From contig CAIJFH010000001.1 in the NCBI GenBank assembly GCA_903819895.1, positions 1 through 43,654 on the forward strand: a stretch of DNA of 43,654 bases, given 5' to 3'. Positions 27,301-36,800 of this stretch are shown here, in pieces. Both the position numbers and the translations under genes were made by a program. Source of the DNA: Candidatus Adlerbacteria bacterium. Its GTDB lineage: Bacteria; Patescibacteriota; Minisyncoccia; Phycocordibacterales; SBAW01. Positions within the stretch are counted from its first letter, which is position 1. Every line of letters starts with the position of its first letter. Under the pieces are notes generated by a model. It did no database searches and was not told the DNA's origin. It worked only from the letters and a program-made list of their open reading frames with translations.

Positions 27301-30192
27301 ACTCGTAGTAATTTGTGTCGACGTGGCACCACTCCCTCCACCAAAAGCGGTCGTGTCGAATAGCGGTGGTGTATTGATAGAATACTGTGCACTTAGGGAA
27401 CTTATCGACGGACTCGCTACCCCATCGTTAGATATGAGCGTTGCTTGCATCTCAAGATACCGATACGTTGGGCTATTTGCCCCACCAGCGCCATTCGCCT
27501 TGATTGCTGTCCCCGAAACCCCAGTAGTAGTTGCGACATAATAATCAGACCAGATTGCATTGTAGAGCGCATCCAAGCCCTGTGCCGCGGTAGCTCCGCG
27601 AGTACGAAACTTAATTTGCGTATTCGAAGGCAGAGTCGCATTCCAACGTAGATTCACCCATGCAGCATCGGCTGAACTATCTGCTTTAAGGTTTTGAATC
27701 GTGCCAGCGTTGTTGCTATTGTTATAGGCGATAGAGATGTTTGAGACCGATGCGTCACCGGTGAGGTCGATACGATACTTGAGTTGTATGCCAGAAGGGT
27801 TTGCAAAGGTGACCGGCGTGCCAACCGTTGTCGCTGTCCACGTAACACCATTGTCGTTAGATAGGTAGTACGCGACCGAACCCGTCTGACCATTGCTCGC
27901 ACTTGCACTAGTAATTGTCGCGTTTTGAATCCCAAAGGACGCATTCGCTATGGTAGTCGATATCGCCGACTGAGTCACGGGCGGGGGCGAGATCATACCT
28001 ACCGCGCCGCTGTTCAATGCAAAGAACACCTTCCCGTTCGAGTGTGCGAGCGACTGTATTTCTACACTGCTGCCCATGGCGTTTTGATACGCGGCAGTAA
28101 GATTGGTCCACACAGGTTTTGAAGCGGGGCCGTAGGAGTACAGCTGCCCTCCGTTTGGACAGGAACCCGATTGACATATGCCTCCAAAATAAAAGTTGGT
28201 GCTCGTGGGATCATAATCGATAGCGCTGGTATAAGGATTCGCACTTGAAACAGAGTTCGCCCCAGACAACGCTACAAACGTTGGCTCCAAAAGAGTACCA
28301 GAGGAGCGATCTGGACTGAATAGAACTCCCGGGGAACCTTGCGCTGCTAGGTTCTGACCACACATGGTGCCGTCGAGATTATTTACTGCGTAGAAATACA
28401 CACCATTCACGCCCGTCGGGGTAGTAACCCCTGTGCCTAGATTAAATCTAGCCCCATACGTACAACACCCACCCGAGCCGTATAGAGCATTTTCAAATGG
28501 ACTATACGTCTCGAAAGTGCTTGCGGACGAAATTCCAGTACCCGAAATAGTCGCCACCGCCCCTGTTCGTAAATTGTACGACTTGAACTGGTTACTCGTC
28601 TTATCCAGTATATAGGCAATACCATTTGCCTCATCGTATGACACTTGAGTCGACGTTGCGGCTAATGCTCCAGTAAGCGTACTCAGATAGGACAGACCGC
28701 TGTACGAAGGTAGCGACATAATTTCACCCTCACTCTCATATGCTGAAACAAGGCCTTCAAACAGTTTTTGACTGTTTGGATCGTACGCCATTCTTACATA
28801 AGTTGCATGCGGGGTTCCATCCAACGGAAAATGCGATGTAACATCAGTGGTTGTATACGGTGCGGTGAGTTGCATCTTGAATACTTTGTCCGTCAGATAG
28901 CTCGACGGCAGGGGCACATTCATGTAGAGATCGTTGGTATCCGAATTGTATGCAAACCCGACTGGATAGTAGTTCGTCGTAAAGTAGCTCGGCAAGCTCG
29001 CTGACACATTGGTGATTATGTTCGTGGTGTTTCGAGTGAGCGCGGTAGTGTGCGTGAACGTATACTCACCTGGATTATAGGTGTATAGGGCGGTAGTGTT
29101 CGCTGGCGACAAGTTGGTATTGTAGACCAATACATCGTCTACAGAACCATTTAAGTAATTACTGTAGTTGTTGGTGCCTTGATACGTGTTGTAGTAGTTG
29201 TATGCCCCGACTACCAGCGGGTCATAGTAGGAAACCGGGTCCACGTGTGTTGCCGCAGACGAGGTCTTGTCGACGCCGTTGATGTAGATCTTGACACTTG
29301 AGCCGTTTCGCACAAACGTGATCTGATACCACGCCCCTGTTGTGATCTGGCCAGCAGCTGTTGACGTGGTCTGAGCGACACTCGATGACTGCCGAGTATA
29401 GAAAGAAACCGCACCAGCGGTGGTGACGTATGCGCCGTACCCAGCACTGTTATTTCCTTTCTGAAACAGGTACGGGGTATTTGAGATGGAATTAAATTTA
29501 AAACGCCCGGATAGCGTGAAGTTCGAAGAAGTAAAATCTCCAACATTGTTTGCTGCAAAAAACTGGCTTGACCCGTCTAGAGTTATCGCTTCTCCGTAGT
29601 TCGTTGGCCCTGCAACTCCTGTTGTTGGCGCATACGCTGTGCTGCCCCAGTTAGTATTCCCACTCACATCATAGACAACATTGCTCGCGCTCCCTGTGCC
29701 AATGGTCGCAGTATCAAACGTCCAATGGGCGACCAAGCCCGTTTTGGGTAGCGAACTGTCTCCGTTTGCAGCAACAGCACCAGACACAATTGATGTTGAG
29801 GTTGCCACATTTGTCGGATTAAGGTGGTAACTTGTCCCGTTTGCACTTGGCCCCTGGGTAAAGTCCTCGGTCGGTAGTGTGTGTGCTAGAGAGCCGGAAT
29901 TAAGCGACACTAATCCGGGCTGTGTGGTCGTATCGATATTCGCAGTGACAACGGTCGATGTTGCGATGCGTCCGTCGCTGTTAACACTCCCCACCGTCCC
30001 ACCCCAGCCGCTCTGGAATGCGGTCTGATTATTCCATGTCGCGGTGTAGGTTGCTGCCTGTGCGGTTGGGAGAGCGAAAATAAGTTGCGAAAAGGTGAGC
30101 GAAAAAATCATCGCGAGCACCATAGCCGACGAGGCAACCTGCCGCACCGTGCGCAGCGTCCGCATCGCATTTTTTCTAAAAAGTTTTTTCAT
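21355..30192 (-). CDS. Giant secreted surface/adhesin-like protein (~2945 aa) with LamG-like and many FN3-like modules
   Basis: Start MKKLFRKNAMRTLRTVRQVASSAMVLAMIFSLTFSQLIFALPTAQA|ATYT (Sec signal); LamG/ConA-like region GLVAHWTFDTA...ITLDGSSQFFAAN...SGRFKFNS; multiple FN3-like repeats (TATLNG...GTTYHF..ATNSSGT...TFTT). Confidence 0.9.
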   Translation of the reverse strand: MKKLFRKNAMRTLRTVRQVASSAMVLAMIFSLTFSQLIFALPTAQAATYTATWNNQTAFQSGWGGTVGSVNSDGRIATSTVVTANIDTTTQPGLVSLNSGSLAHTLPTEDFTQGPSANGTSYHLNPTNVATSTSIVSGAVAANGDSSLPKTGLVAHWTFDTATIGTGSASNVVYDVSGNTNWGSTAYAPTTGVAGPTNYGEAITLDGSSQFFAANNVGDFTSSNFTLSGRFKFNSISNTPYLFQKGNNSAGYGAYVTTAGAVSFYTRQSSSVAQTTSTAAGQITTGAWYQITFVRNGSSVKIYINGVDKTSSAATHVDPVSYYDPLVVGAYNYYNTYQGTNNYSNYLNGSVDDVLVYNTNLSPANTTALYTYNPGEYTFTHTTALTRNTTNIITNVSASLPSYFTTNYYPVGFAYNSDTNDLYMNVPLPSSYLTDKVFKMQLTAPYTTTDVTSHFPLDGTPHATYVRMAYDPNSQKLFEGLVSAYESEGEIMSLPSYSGLSYLSTLTGALAATSTQVSYDEANGIAYILDKTSNQFKSYNLRTGAVATISGTGISSASTFETYSPFENALYGSGGCCTYGARFNLGTGVTTPTGVNGVYFYAVNNLDGTMCGQNLAAQGSPGVLFSPDRSSGTLLEPTFVALSGANSVSSANPYTSAIDYDPTSTNFYFGGICQSGSCPNGGQLYSYGPASKPVWTNLTAAYQNAMGSSVEIQSLAHSNGKVFFALNSGAVGMISPPPVTQSAISTTIANASFGIQNATITSASASNGQTGSVAYYLSNDNGVTWTATTVGTPVTFANPSGIQLKYRIDLTGDASVSNISIAYNNSNNAGTIQNLKADSSADAAWVNLRWNATLPSNTQIKFRTRGATAAQGLDALYNAIWSDYYVATTTGVSGTAIKANGAGGANSPTYRYLEMQATLISNDGVASPSISSLSAQYSINTPPLFDTTAFGGGSGATSTQITTSSDPDWGKVKIQYRLFDTDDTTFTPSFQYCLSSCSTQASWHNVSGIVDGSGASATLSQSYVGNATTTYTAYWNAAAQIPNNYSTTAQVRVTADDGEAIYHTAVATSSVFTLDTTPPNITTLHIDGSSSSTVSVQASASAAIQDYKITDNADGSYDGLNPGSGGFFATTTPNGTSFSLGTSTVLAANVSPDATAVTFVVRDIYGNVGTSTAVAPLPPGSVDVNDVSSTTPKLLFTWTPYVSAAGATFSSYQVWRSTNGSTWGGSPYATITDPSVNYFLDTSVSTTTIYYYKERTVDTDGDMANYSSVISKQPVVVTGGGGSGGGGNGSETLESPQADQILNTSARIVWTTNSPATSQVDYGTTASYGLTQHSSSYVTTHEVYLTGLTQNTLYHYKVSSTFVDSNTLTDDNKGATYTFTTANIQNPTVATNLATLVTTNSATLNGQITATGGEDASQSGFVYGTDFSMQNPIATTTLGAQTGTATFSSLVTGLTPATTYYVRSYATNSSGTSFGTMSAFTTSASAPVVAASSTTNITRTSATITGVVSATGGSTVSVEGFNYGPDSNYGLTTSFMGNFAAGSFPLDLNNLQCGTTYHFQVFATNGSGTSYSPDQTFSTLSCAFPPSVTTSAATAVATSSVMLNGQVTATGGATVTQSGFAYGTDPTLVSPIATTTQGGQVGAVPFSGSVSGLAAGVNYYFRSYATNSGGTGFGTITSFTTLTAPPTVVVSAPSAVTQTSATLNGAVTATGGDQVTAEGFHYGLTTSYGTTLSAANGPYSVGPFFLDISSALTCGTTYHVQAFATSQDGTAVSPDQTFTTATCASAPTVTTDAVQSPTTDGATFSGQITNTGGDDASDAGFIYSTDFSFHTGVATTSLGVQVGTATFTATVSTLLPGTNYFVRAYARNIAGTSYGSVVPFSTTASMPIVSIFDASNVTQTTATLNGTVTATGGYTVTVEGFNYGVDMGYGSTASSTGSYTVGPFSQHITGLTCGTTYHFEGAATNSSGTAVSGDGTFTTAICANAPTVTTSSVTSFTATTATFDGQITVTGGDDATQSGFVYGTTAALVSNAATTTLGAQVGTASFTQDVSGLTPATTYYVKAYAENAGGTGYGSVTSFVTASAPPTVNTLSASAITGTTTVLNGSVLSINGSTVTSEGFAYGTTTEYTMTSSVTGSFGAGAFHQDLVGLECATLYHFAATASNAIGTSTGADQTFTTGACPVVPIITNVVADQVQNTYARITWTTANALSSSVVNYGTDTTYASTTSSNVYTNTHQMYLTGLTPNTPYYFKVSSADSYGETGTDDNNGAGYTFTTATGPAIAGVTATPVGYDGATITWNTDTLSDSYVFYGTTATDTSSYLTAGSAEATTTHSVSLSGLTASTLYYFYVTSKDADGNTSTDNNAGREYTLTTGDDLTPPNIFNITEPLVDSHNIVVYWQTNKPADTQIEYGTIASTTDGSYTGLTTLDSTLVTAHVATISGLAPGTEYYFRIIATDAAGVRGVSDEQMVQTAASEVIVISPSSGSYSNNAATAAKTTPPTINDITIDPINTFDATVNLKVSAPVRTIIDYGPVASSTDATSTPLYTAGSSALSASTNTSIKLGNLLPGTAYHFIATVIDAYGNTTQSDEKTFTTKFSSEDLGNMSLLKAQDIQSKIEDIIQSALPSINPPFMTDPVVSSTTEDSAVVSWATNVKAYTVLDYGDDASFVAAASSTAYASEASDLQTATTTHSITLTNLKSGTKYHFSTHAFIFPQVVSKSPDHTFSTKSGPITPQVLDVKTDSFRIIWTTGSKTSSSIDFTDRSTGTSQTLKDGTLVTAHDVTATNLISGHTYDVKVYGYDVDGNLVTMIGTVPVTTGVDKTPPVVASLHIDSSLIPGRTDIVQSIVSWKTNKPATSAVYYEEGSGSATQALKNKIENDTGFVEDHVVLVPNLKPATIYRIQVSSTDQAGNVETLPIRTIVTPQQSESIVDIIFKNFSSTFNFIH
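23645..26036 (-). repeat. Eight ~100-aa FN3-like modules arranged as four A-B dimers within the giant protein
   Basis: A units: ..LNGQITATGGEDASQSGFVYGT..ATTTLGAQ.GTA.F...GLTPATTYYV.SYA.NS.GT.FG...FTT; B units: ..ATLNG.VTATGG..V..EGFNYG...Y......G.F..GPF..D...L.CGTTYHF.AFATNSSGT..S.D.TFTT..CA. Confidence 0.8.
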
Positions 30193-30296
30193 GTACACCA
30201 AATGCAAACTCTCGCGAGTTGCTTTAACTATAGCGCCAATACGCGCTGCTGCGTGGCACAAACAATGCGCGAGTGGGGATAACTACGCTAGCAAAA

Positions 30297-31088
30297 TCAG
30301 CGCAGCGATTTGTCGACCGAGTAGTCGCCCACTTTGGTGCGCAGGATATGGAGCGCGAGTGCTGGGACACCAAGCCCCTGCCCGAGCCCATGTGCAATCG
30401 ACCGGGCGTACGTACCGCTCGAACACGAAATAGCGACCGTTGCGCACGGGAACATCCTCGTTCCTTTTTTGCTCAACTGTCGCTGCCAGAGCTCCAAAAT
30501 TTCTTCTTGTCTAAAATCGCCCTGCACTTTTCCCACCGACTGCTCGATATGCAGCAACAAGTCCTTCTCGGGTATTTTATATATCTCGTCTAGACGAATA
30601 TCGTATACATTTATTGACTTTCTCGGCAATACGATATTTCCCAATAGACCCTCCCGCGCCCAGGTAAGGAGTGACTTGCCGTCTACTGGTTTGGAGGAGA
30701 ACGGTGGGTATTCCTGCGACACTTGGCCACGAAATTCGTTTAACCCCTGCGCGATGCTCCGGCGATTCACTACCGAGGTGTCGCCACCCTCCATCACCTT
30801 GCCAAGCAGGTCATACGTGTCGGTCGAGAATCCAAACAGCACGTCCAGCACATACTCTTTGTTCATATTGAGGTAGGCGTCATGCATCTTATTTGCCGAG
30901 CCAACCAACGCGATGAGCACCCCCTCGGCCATGGGGTCGAGCCGCCCTGCATACGACAGCACCTCGCTGGCACACTCGGGCTTTTGTATACGCAGCCGCT
31001 CAAGACGCTCGCGCGGCGTCTCCCCTTGCTGCTTGTAGAGGTTGAGGACTTTGCCACCAACGGTGCGTGGGCGCACCATCTCACCCAT
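30297..31088 (-). CDS. truB: tRNA pseudouridine(55) synthase TruB
   Basis: KVLNLYKQQGETPRERLERL...VLSYAGRLDPMAEGVLIALVG, VLFGFSTDTYDLLGKV, CSSGTYARSIAHGLGQGLG; SD AGGAG upstream of MGEMVRP. Confidence 0.9.
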   Translation of the reverse strand: MGEMVRPRTVGGKVLNLYKQQGETPRERLERLRIQKPECASEVLSYAGRLDPMAEGVLIALVGSANKMHDAYLNMNKEYVLDVLFGFSTDTYDLLGKVMEGGDTSVVNRRSIAQGLNEFRGQVSQEYPPFSSKPVDGKSLLTWAREGLLGNIVLPRKSINVYDIRLDEIYKIPEKDLLLHIEQSVGKVQGDFRQEEILELWQRQLSKKGTRMFPCATVAISCSSGTYARSIAHGLGQGLGVPALALHILRTKVGDYSVDKSLR

Positions 31089-31155
31089 ACTTTTTCTCTC
31101 CTGTAGATGACTACTGTTTTCCTGCGGCATTTCTGTTAGAATACAGTACAATCCT

Positions 31156-32406
31156 ATGACCAGCAAAAAAGAGAAACTTTCGACCGAGCCCTACAAGGGC
31201 GTGCGCGACTTCTACCCCGAGGACCAAGCATTCTTCAACTACCTGCTCGCGACCTACCGCAGCGTTGCCGAGCGTTTTGGCTATGTCGAGTATCACGCCT
31301 CGATCCTCGAGCCGTCCGATTTGTACAAGAGCAAAGGTGCCGAAAACGAAGAGATGGTCAACGAGCAGACCTACACCTTTGTCGACCGCGGGCAGCGCGA
31401 GGTGACGCTCCGCCCCGAGATGACGCCAACAGTCGCACGCATGGTCGCTGCGCGTCGTCGCGAACTCGGCTTCCCCTTGCGTCTCTTTTCGATTCCCAAC
31501 GTCTTTCGCTACGAGCGCCCACAGCGCGGGCGCTTGCGCGAGCACTGGCAGCTCAACGTCGACCTCTTTGGCTCGAAGTCGCTCGCTGCAGATGCCGAGA
31601 GTATTGCCGTCGCGGCAGACATTATGCGCGCCTTCGGCGCTACCGAAGACGACTTCGAAATCCGCATCGGCAGCCGCACCTTCTTAAACAATTTCTTGAA
31701 AGAAAAAGGATTGGATGAGGAGCGCGGTAGAAAATTTATCACCCTCTTAGATCGAAGGTCAAAAATATCTGCTGGCGATTTCCACACACAGATGCACGAG
31801 CTTGGTATAGACGCTCCATCGTTCGACCAACTTCCCGTGCCCTCAGATGTTGCAGAAGTTATAGAATTGGTACGCTCGCTTGGTATACACAATGTCCGCT
31901 TCGATTCATCCATCGTGCGGGGCTTTGCCTACTACACCGGCGTGGTGTTTGAGGTGTTTGATACGCACCCCGACAACAACCGCGCGCTGTTTGGCGGCGG
32001 CCGCTACGACAACCTCACTGCGCTGTTTGATGACGAGCCGATTACTGGTGTCGGGTTTGGTATGGGTGATGTCACCATGCGCGACTTTCTCGAGGTGCGC
32101 GGGCTCCTCCCCGCCTACCTGCCACCCACCAAGCTCTATATCGCAGTCGCTTCGGTTGAGAATGTGCCCGACGCCTTGACGATTGCGCAAGAATTGCGCG
32201 CGCAGGGTGTCGCGGTCGCGGTTGACTTTGGCGACAAGAAACTGGCCGACCAGATCAAGGCCGCGACAAAACACCGAGTCCCCTATCTACTGATCGTTGG
32301 ACAAAATGAGGTCACCTCCAACACCTTTGCCGTACGCGACCTCACGTCAGGAAGTGAGACGAAACTCTCGCGAAAAGACCTTGCGTCATTTTTTCTCTCG
32401 CTCTAA
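31156..32406 (+). CDS. hisS: Histidyl-tRNA synthetase
   Basis: YKGVRDFYPED, LRPEMTPTVARMVA, NVFRYERPQRGRLREHWQLNVDLFG, YYTGVVFEVF, GGGRYDNL, class II motifs and anticodon domain. Confidence 0.95.
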   Translation: MTSKKEKLSTEPYKGVRDFYPEDQAFFNYLLATYRSVAERFGYVEYHASILEPSDLYKSKGAENEEMVNEQTYTFVDRGQREVTLRPEMTPTVARMVAARRRELGFPLRLFSIPNVFRYERPQRGRLREHWQLNVDLFGSKSLAADAESIAVAADIMRAFGATEDDFEIRIGSRTFLNNFLKEKGLDEERGRKFITLLDRRSKISAGDFHTQMHELGIDAPSFDQLPVPSDVAEVIELVRSLGIHNVRFDSSIVRGFAYYTGVVFEVFDTHPDNNRALFGGGRYDNLTALFDDEPITGVGFGMGDVTMRDFLEVRGLLPAYLPPTKLYIAVASVENVPDALTIAQELRAQGVAVAVDFGDKKLADQIKAATKHRVPYLLIVGQNEVTSNTFAVRDLTSGSETKLSRKDLASFFLSL

Positions 32407-32429
32407 TTCTGAAACTGACACCTACTATT

Positions 32430-33005
32430 ATGCGGCGAGTTATTTTTGACATCGAGACAACCGGCGAGGGCATGCAGGGCGGTTTTGATTTGTCTAAGCA
32501 GGAGCTCACCGTGGTGTGCATCCACGACTCAAAGACAAATGAGTTTAGCAGCTACACCAAGGAGACCCTGCCGCAGTTGTGGGCGATTCTCGAGCGCACC
32601 GACGTGCTCGTTGGGTACAACTCCGACCACTTTGATATCCCCATCCTCAACAAATATTACCCGGGCGACCTAACCAAAATTAAGAGTATTGACCTACTCA
32701 AGGAGATAAAAAATATTCTTGGTCGTCGACTCAAGCTCGACTCTATCGCCGAGGCGACTTTGGGCCGAACCAAGACCGCCGACGGTATGCAGGCAGTCCG
32801 CTGGTGGAAGGAGGGCAAGATTGACCTCATTATCCAGTACTGCATCGAAGATGTGCGGATCACCAAAGACGTCTACGAGTACGCAAAGAAGCACAAATCA
32901 CTCAAATACAAGGACTTTGACGGCGTCCGTGAGGTAAAGCTCAACCCCTCGGAGTGGGAAAAGGTGGCAGACGCGGCAGCAATGACCCACACTCTCCCAT
33001 TTTAG
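32430..33005 (+). CDS. RNase H-fold 3'-5' exonuclease-like protein (YprB-like)
   Basis: VIFDIETTGEG (DxE), LVGYNSDHFDIPILNKYY (D), IQYCIEDVRITKDVYEY (D): DEDD-type motif order. Confidence 0.75.
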   Translation: MRRVIFDIETTGEGMQGGFDLSKQELTVVCIHDSKTNEFSSYTKETLPQLWAILERTDVLVGYNSDHFDIPILNKYYPGDLTKIKSIDLLKEIKNILGRRLKLDSIAEATLGRTKTADGMQAVRWWKEGKIDLIIQYCIEDVRITKDVYEYAKKHKSLKYKDFDGVREVKLNPSEWEKVADAAAMTHTLPF

Positions 33006-33068
33006 GTTTAGCCCGGAGATGCTATACTGTCGCTAACGCATTATTAATGTATCGCACATTGTGATTAT

Positions 33069-33800
33069 ATGAAAAGCCAGTACGTCCTCCCTATTACTAT
33101 CGTTGTTGCTGGGGCGCTTGTCGCCGGAGCAATCTTCTTGGTTGGCAAGAGCGGCACCTCGGGCACAACCAGCAACAATGGCCAACCACAAAAGACCTCG
33201 GTTCGCCCATATGACTCTGCTACAGACCACATTCTCGGCAATCCGAGCGCGTCGGTTAAAGTGGTTGAGTATGCCGACCTCGAGTGCCCATTCTGCAAGA
33301 CCTTCGAGGCGACGATGCACCAGGTGATGGACTACTATGGCCAATCCGGCAAGGTGGCGTGGGTATATCGCCCCTTCCCGCTCGCACAGATCCACTCCAA
33401 GGCACCCAAAGAGGCAGAGGCAGCCGAGTGCGCGGCAGACCAGGGCGGCGACACCGCATACTTTAAGTATATCGACCAGGTCTATGCGGTATCCCCGCTT
33501 GAGAACGGTCTCGACCTCGCTCAACTCCCGGTCATTGCAAAAGATGTTGGGCTCAACGTCGACACCTTTAATCAATGCTTGAGCAGCGGCAAGTATGCCA
33601 AGAAGGTGCAGGACAGTTACAACGAGGCAATCGCTGCGGGTGGCCAAGGCACACCGCTTATCTTTGTCATGGTAGGTAGCGACGCCGTCACGCTCCAAGG
33701 TGCGCAGCCGTATGACTCGATGCGAGCAGCAATCGACACGGTGCTCCAACAGATTGGCGCAGGCACTGGCACCACCGCAGCTACCACAACGAGCAACTAA
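33069..33800 (+). CDS. DsbA-family thiol-disulfide oxidoreductase, membrane anchored
   Basis: N-terminal TM ITIVVAGALVAGAIFLVG; VVEYADLECPFCKTFEATMHQVMDYY (CPFC), GGQGTPLIFVMV (cis-Pro). Confidence 0.88.
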   Translation: MKSQYVLPITIVVAGALVAGAIFLVGKSGTSGTTSNNGQPQKTSVRPYDSATDHILGNPSASVKVVEYADLECPFCKTFEATMHQVMDYYGQSGKVAWVYRPFPLAQIHSKAPKEAEAAECAADQGGDTAYFKYIDQVYAVSPLENGLDLAQLPVIAKDVGLNVDTFNQCLSSGKYAKKVQDSYNEAIAAGGQGTPLIFVMVGSDAVTLQGAQPYDSMRAAIDTVLQQIGAGTGTTAATTTSN

Positions 33801-33827
33801 CACGGTCGCGAAACAATCCGCCTGCGA

Positions 33828-36800
33828 TTATGACAAATTGCGCAATGCGCAGTACTCGCAGCGCTTGTCATCACACCGACGATCCCAAAACGCGAGGTCG
33901 TATACCTCGCGCGCAGTGCAGATAATCACATCGCGCAACTGTGCCACGTCGTCGTCGGTAATGACAAATCGCTCGCGATGATAGCGACCCTTGCTGTCGG
34001 GCTCAACAAAATCGATCACTCCCTCCTGCATACTCCAGCGCCCACCGACCTCGCCGCCTTGATGCTGCTCGAGAAGCAGCCGATAGAACGTCAATTGGCG
34101 TTTGTACTCGCCATTGCTATTCTTGGTCGCACCCTCGATCTCCCCGCGCGACTTTGGTTTGCCGGTTTTGTAGTCGTACACGACCACCTCGCGGTCGCTC
34201 ATAAACTCGACTCGGTCGAGGATGCCGCGCAGCGCAATTGTTGGCACGTCTGCAAACGGCAACCGCAGCGACACGCCGAGCGTATACTCGCCGAGCACAC
34301 GTTGCTGCCACGACTCTTTGTATGTCTCGTAGTAGCCACCGAGCACCTGCTCACCTTTTTGGAGCGCTTGGGCGAGATCAAACTCACTAAACGGTTGACG
34401 TCGGGCCGCGTCTCTAAATCGATCGATAAGCTGCGCTTGAGAGAGCATATCGCCTGCACGGACACTCGACACCAAATCGCGCAGCGCGGCATGCACCGCG
34501 TTGCCAAACAGCGCGTACTTGTCGGGCGCTTTTGGTATGCGCAGCAAGTTGCTGTAGAAGTAACGCCATGGGCACGCAAGATAGTTGTTGAGCGCAGTGA
34601 CCGACAACCCCTGCTCGAGAAATATTTCGTTTAAGAATACTTTATCTTTAAGTGAGTGCGCGGTACTTTGCCGTGGCGCAAGTAATTCTTGATTTGAGAC
34701 ACCTTGCTCGAACGCGACAGTGTCAACAACGACAACCGCGCCACCAAGCTCGTCGATAAACTGCGACGGCAACGAGGGCGCACCATCATCGCGCGCCACC
34801 GCATATGACACCGCCGCCTGCAGCCGCGCCCGCGTGAGCGCTACATAGAACAGGCGCCGATCATCCTCGAGCGCCGCGTCCGCAGCGTCTGTCTCTTGCT
34901 GCACAATCGGCAGATGAAAGTAAGATTTTTTAGCACTGCTCCCCCAACGCGCATCCTCGACACCAACGATGTATACGTAGTCGAACTCGAGCCCTTTGGA
35001 GCGATGCACCGTCATCAGCCGCACACGGTCGGGCGAGAGGACTGAGACATCCTTGCGCACCGAGACATCATGCTGCTCCAAGAGCGCTAGATACTCAACA
35101 ACATCTGCTAAGGTGTAGCTGTGGTGATGCGCGACCGCATCCTTGCACGTATCAACCAAGCCGTTTACTTTGGCGAGCTTCTCGGCTGCGTCAGGGAGGA
35201 GCAACAGGTGCGCCATATATCCCGACTCGTCGAGTATTTTCTCGAGCGCCTCGAGCGCTGGGATATTGCGCGCGAGAGTTGCAAAAGAAGACAAGAGCGA
35301 GTAGAGGGAGTGCAACTTTGCTGGCTTTGCAATTTTTGCACGACGCAGCTCGACGGTTGACGCCAGTATCTCTGCGAGCGACTTTTTTGATTTGAGCCGG
35401 TGGCGCGCAAGCTTGTATACATCCAGAGGTGCAACACCCAAAAAATCGGCATGCAGCAACTCAAACAAAAGTCGCTCCTCGCCAAAATGCACCGAGGCAC
35501 GCATCAACAGTAGGAGTTTGCGTATGTCGGGGTCGTGCATGATATTCTCGTCTGACTCGACCACAAACGGCACACCAACCCGCTCGAGCTGCTCGACAAG
35601 TGCCGCTGCGTCACGATTGTTGCGATACAACACCGCAACCTCGCCCGGCTGCACACCCTCGTCGAGCAGGCGGCGGATGTCTCGCGCGACAAATAGTCGC
35701 TCTAAAACACTCTGCGAAAATGCACGCAACAAGACCGGATGTGCCACCGAAGCCGCAGCGACCAGTGGGACACGCAGCTCTTTAACCAAAGGGATCTCGG
35801 CAGCGCTCCCCCGCGTGATCATGCTATGCGCCGCATCAAGCAAGAGCTGCCCCGAGCGATAATTGGAGCGCAGCGTGATGCGCAGCGCCTGCGGGTAACG
35901 CTCTTGGAAGTAGAGAAAATTTTGCAATGAGGCACCCTGAAAGCGATATATCGCCTGCTTTTCGTCGCCCACAATAAATAAATTGGGGCTCGGGTGGAAG
36001 CTCGACAGCAGCTCGAGTAGGCGATTTTGGGCATTGTTAGCATCCTGATGCTCGTCTGCCAAAAGGTATTGGTACTCCTCTTGGAGCAACAGGAGAAAAT
36101 CCGGGTCACTCTGGAGCGCCCGCACCACCTCGAGTATCATGTCCTCAAAGTCGTACAAACGACGCGCAGCAAGATCTGCCTCGTATCGTGTAAACACGCG
36201 TACCAGCTCATGCGTCCGTGCAATCTTGTCGAGCAATGTTTGATATACCCCTTTTACCTTACCTTTATACGCACCCTTAAGATGCACAAAGTCGGGCTCG
36301 GCACGAATTCTTTCTTCCTCACGATATAGGATAGCCGATAAATCCTCTGGAGCAACGTTTTCTCGTTTAAGCGAGGATATGGTCGAGAGCGCTGGACGCA
36401 GATAAAACAACGGGTCACCAAACGGGCGCAGCAGGTCGAGATCCTCACTCTTGATAATCTCCTCAAACAAAAGCACCCGGTCGATATCACTAATACTTTG
36501 TGCGCCAATAATACGCGGAAAACGCTCGGGGTAGCGCTGGATCACGTCGTTGCAAAAGCCATGGAAGGTGTGGATATGGATGCGGTAGGCGGGCGAGCCG
36601 ACAATGTCGACCAAGCGACGACGCATCGCAAATGCCGCTGACTCGGTAAAGGTGAGCGCCAAAATCGCGTCTGGTGGGGTGTCGGTACTGTGTAAAATAT
36701 TTGCTATCCGCAACGTCAAAATCTGCGTCTTGCCTGTCCCCGGCCCCGCAATCACCATCACGGGACCCTCAATCGTATCCACCGCGAGCTTTTGCTCCGG

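Noticed and set aside
21487-30282. Numerous plus-strand ORFs opposite the giant gene (for example 23194-23799, 24049-24633, 25375-25944)
   Set aside because: Low-complexity Cys/Arg/His-rich translations, antisense to one continuous 2945-aa frame with clear domain content; no domains of their own.
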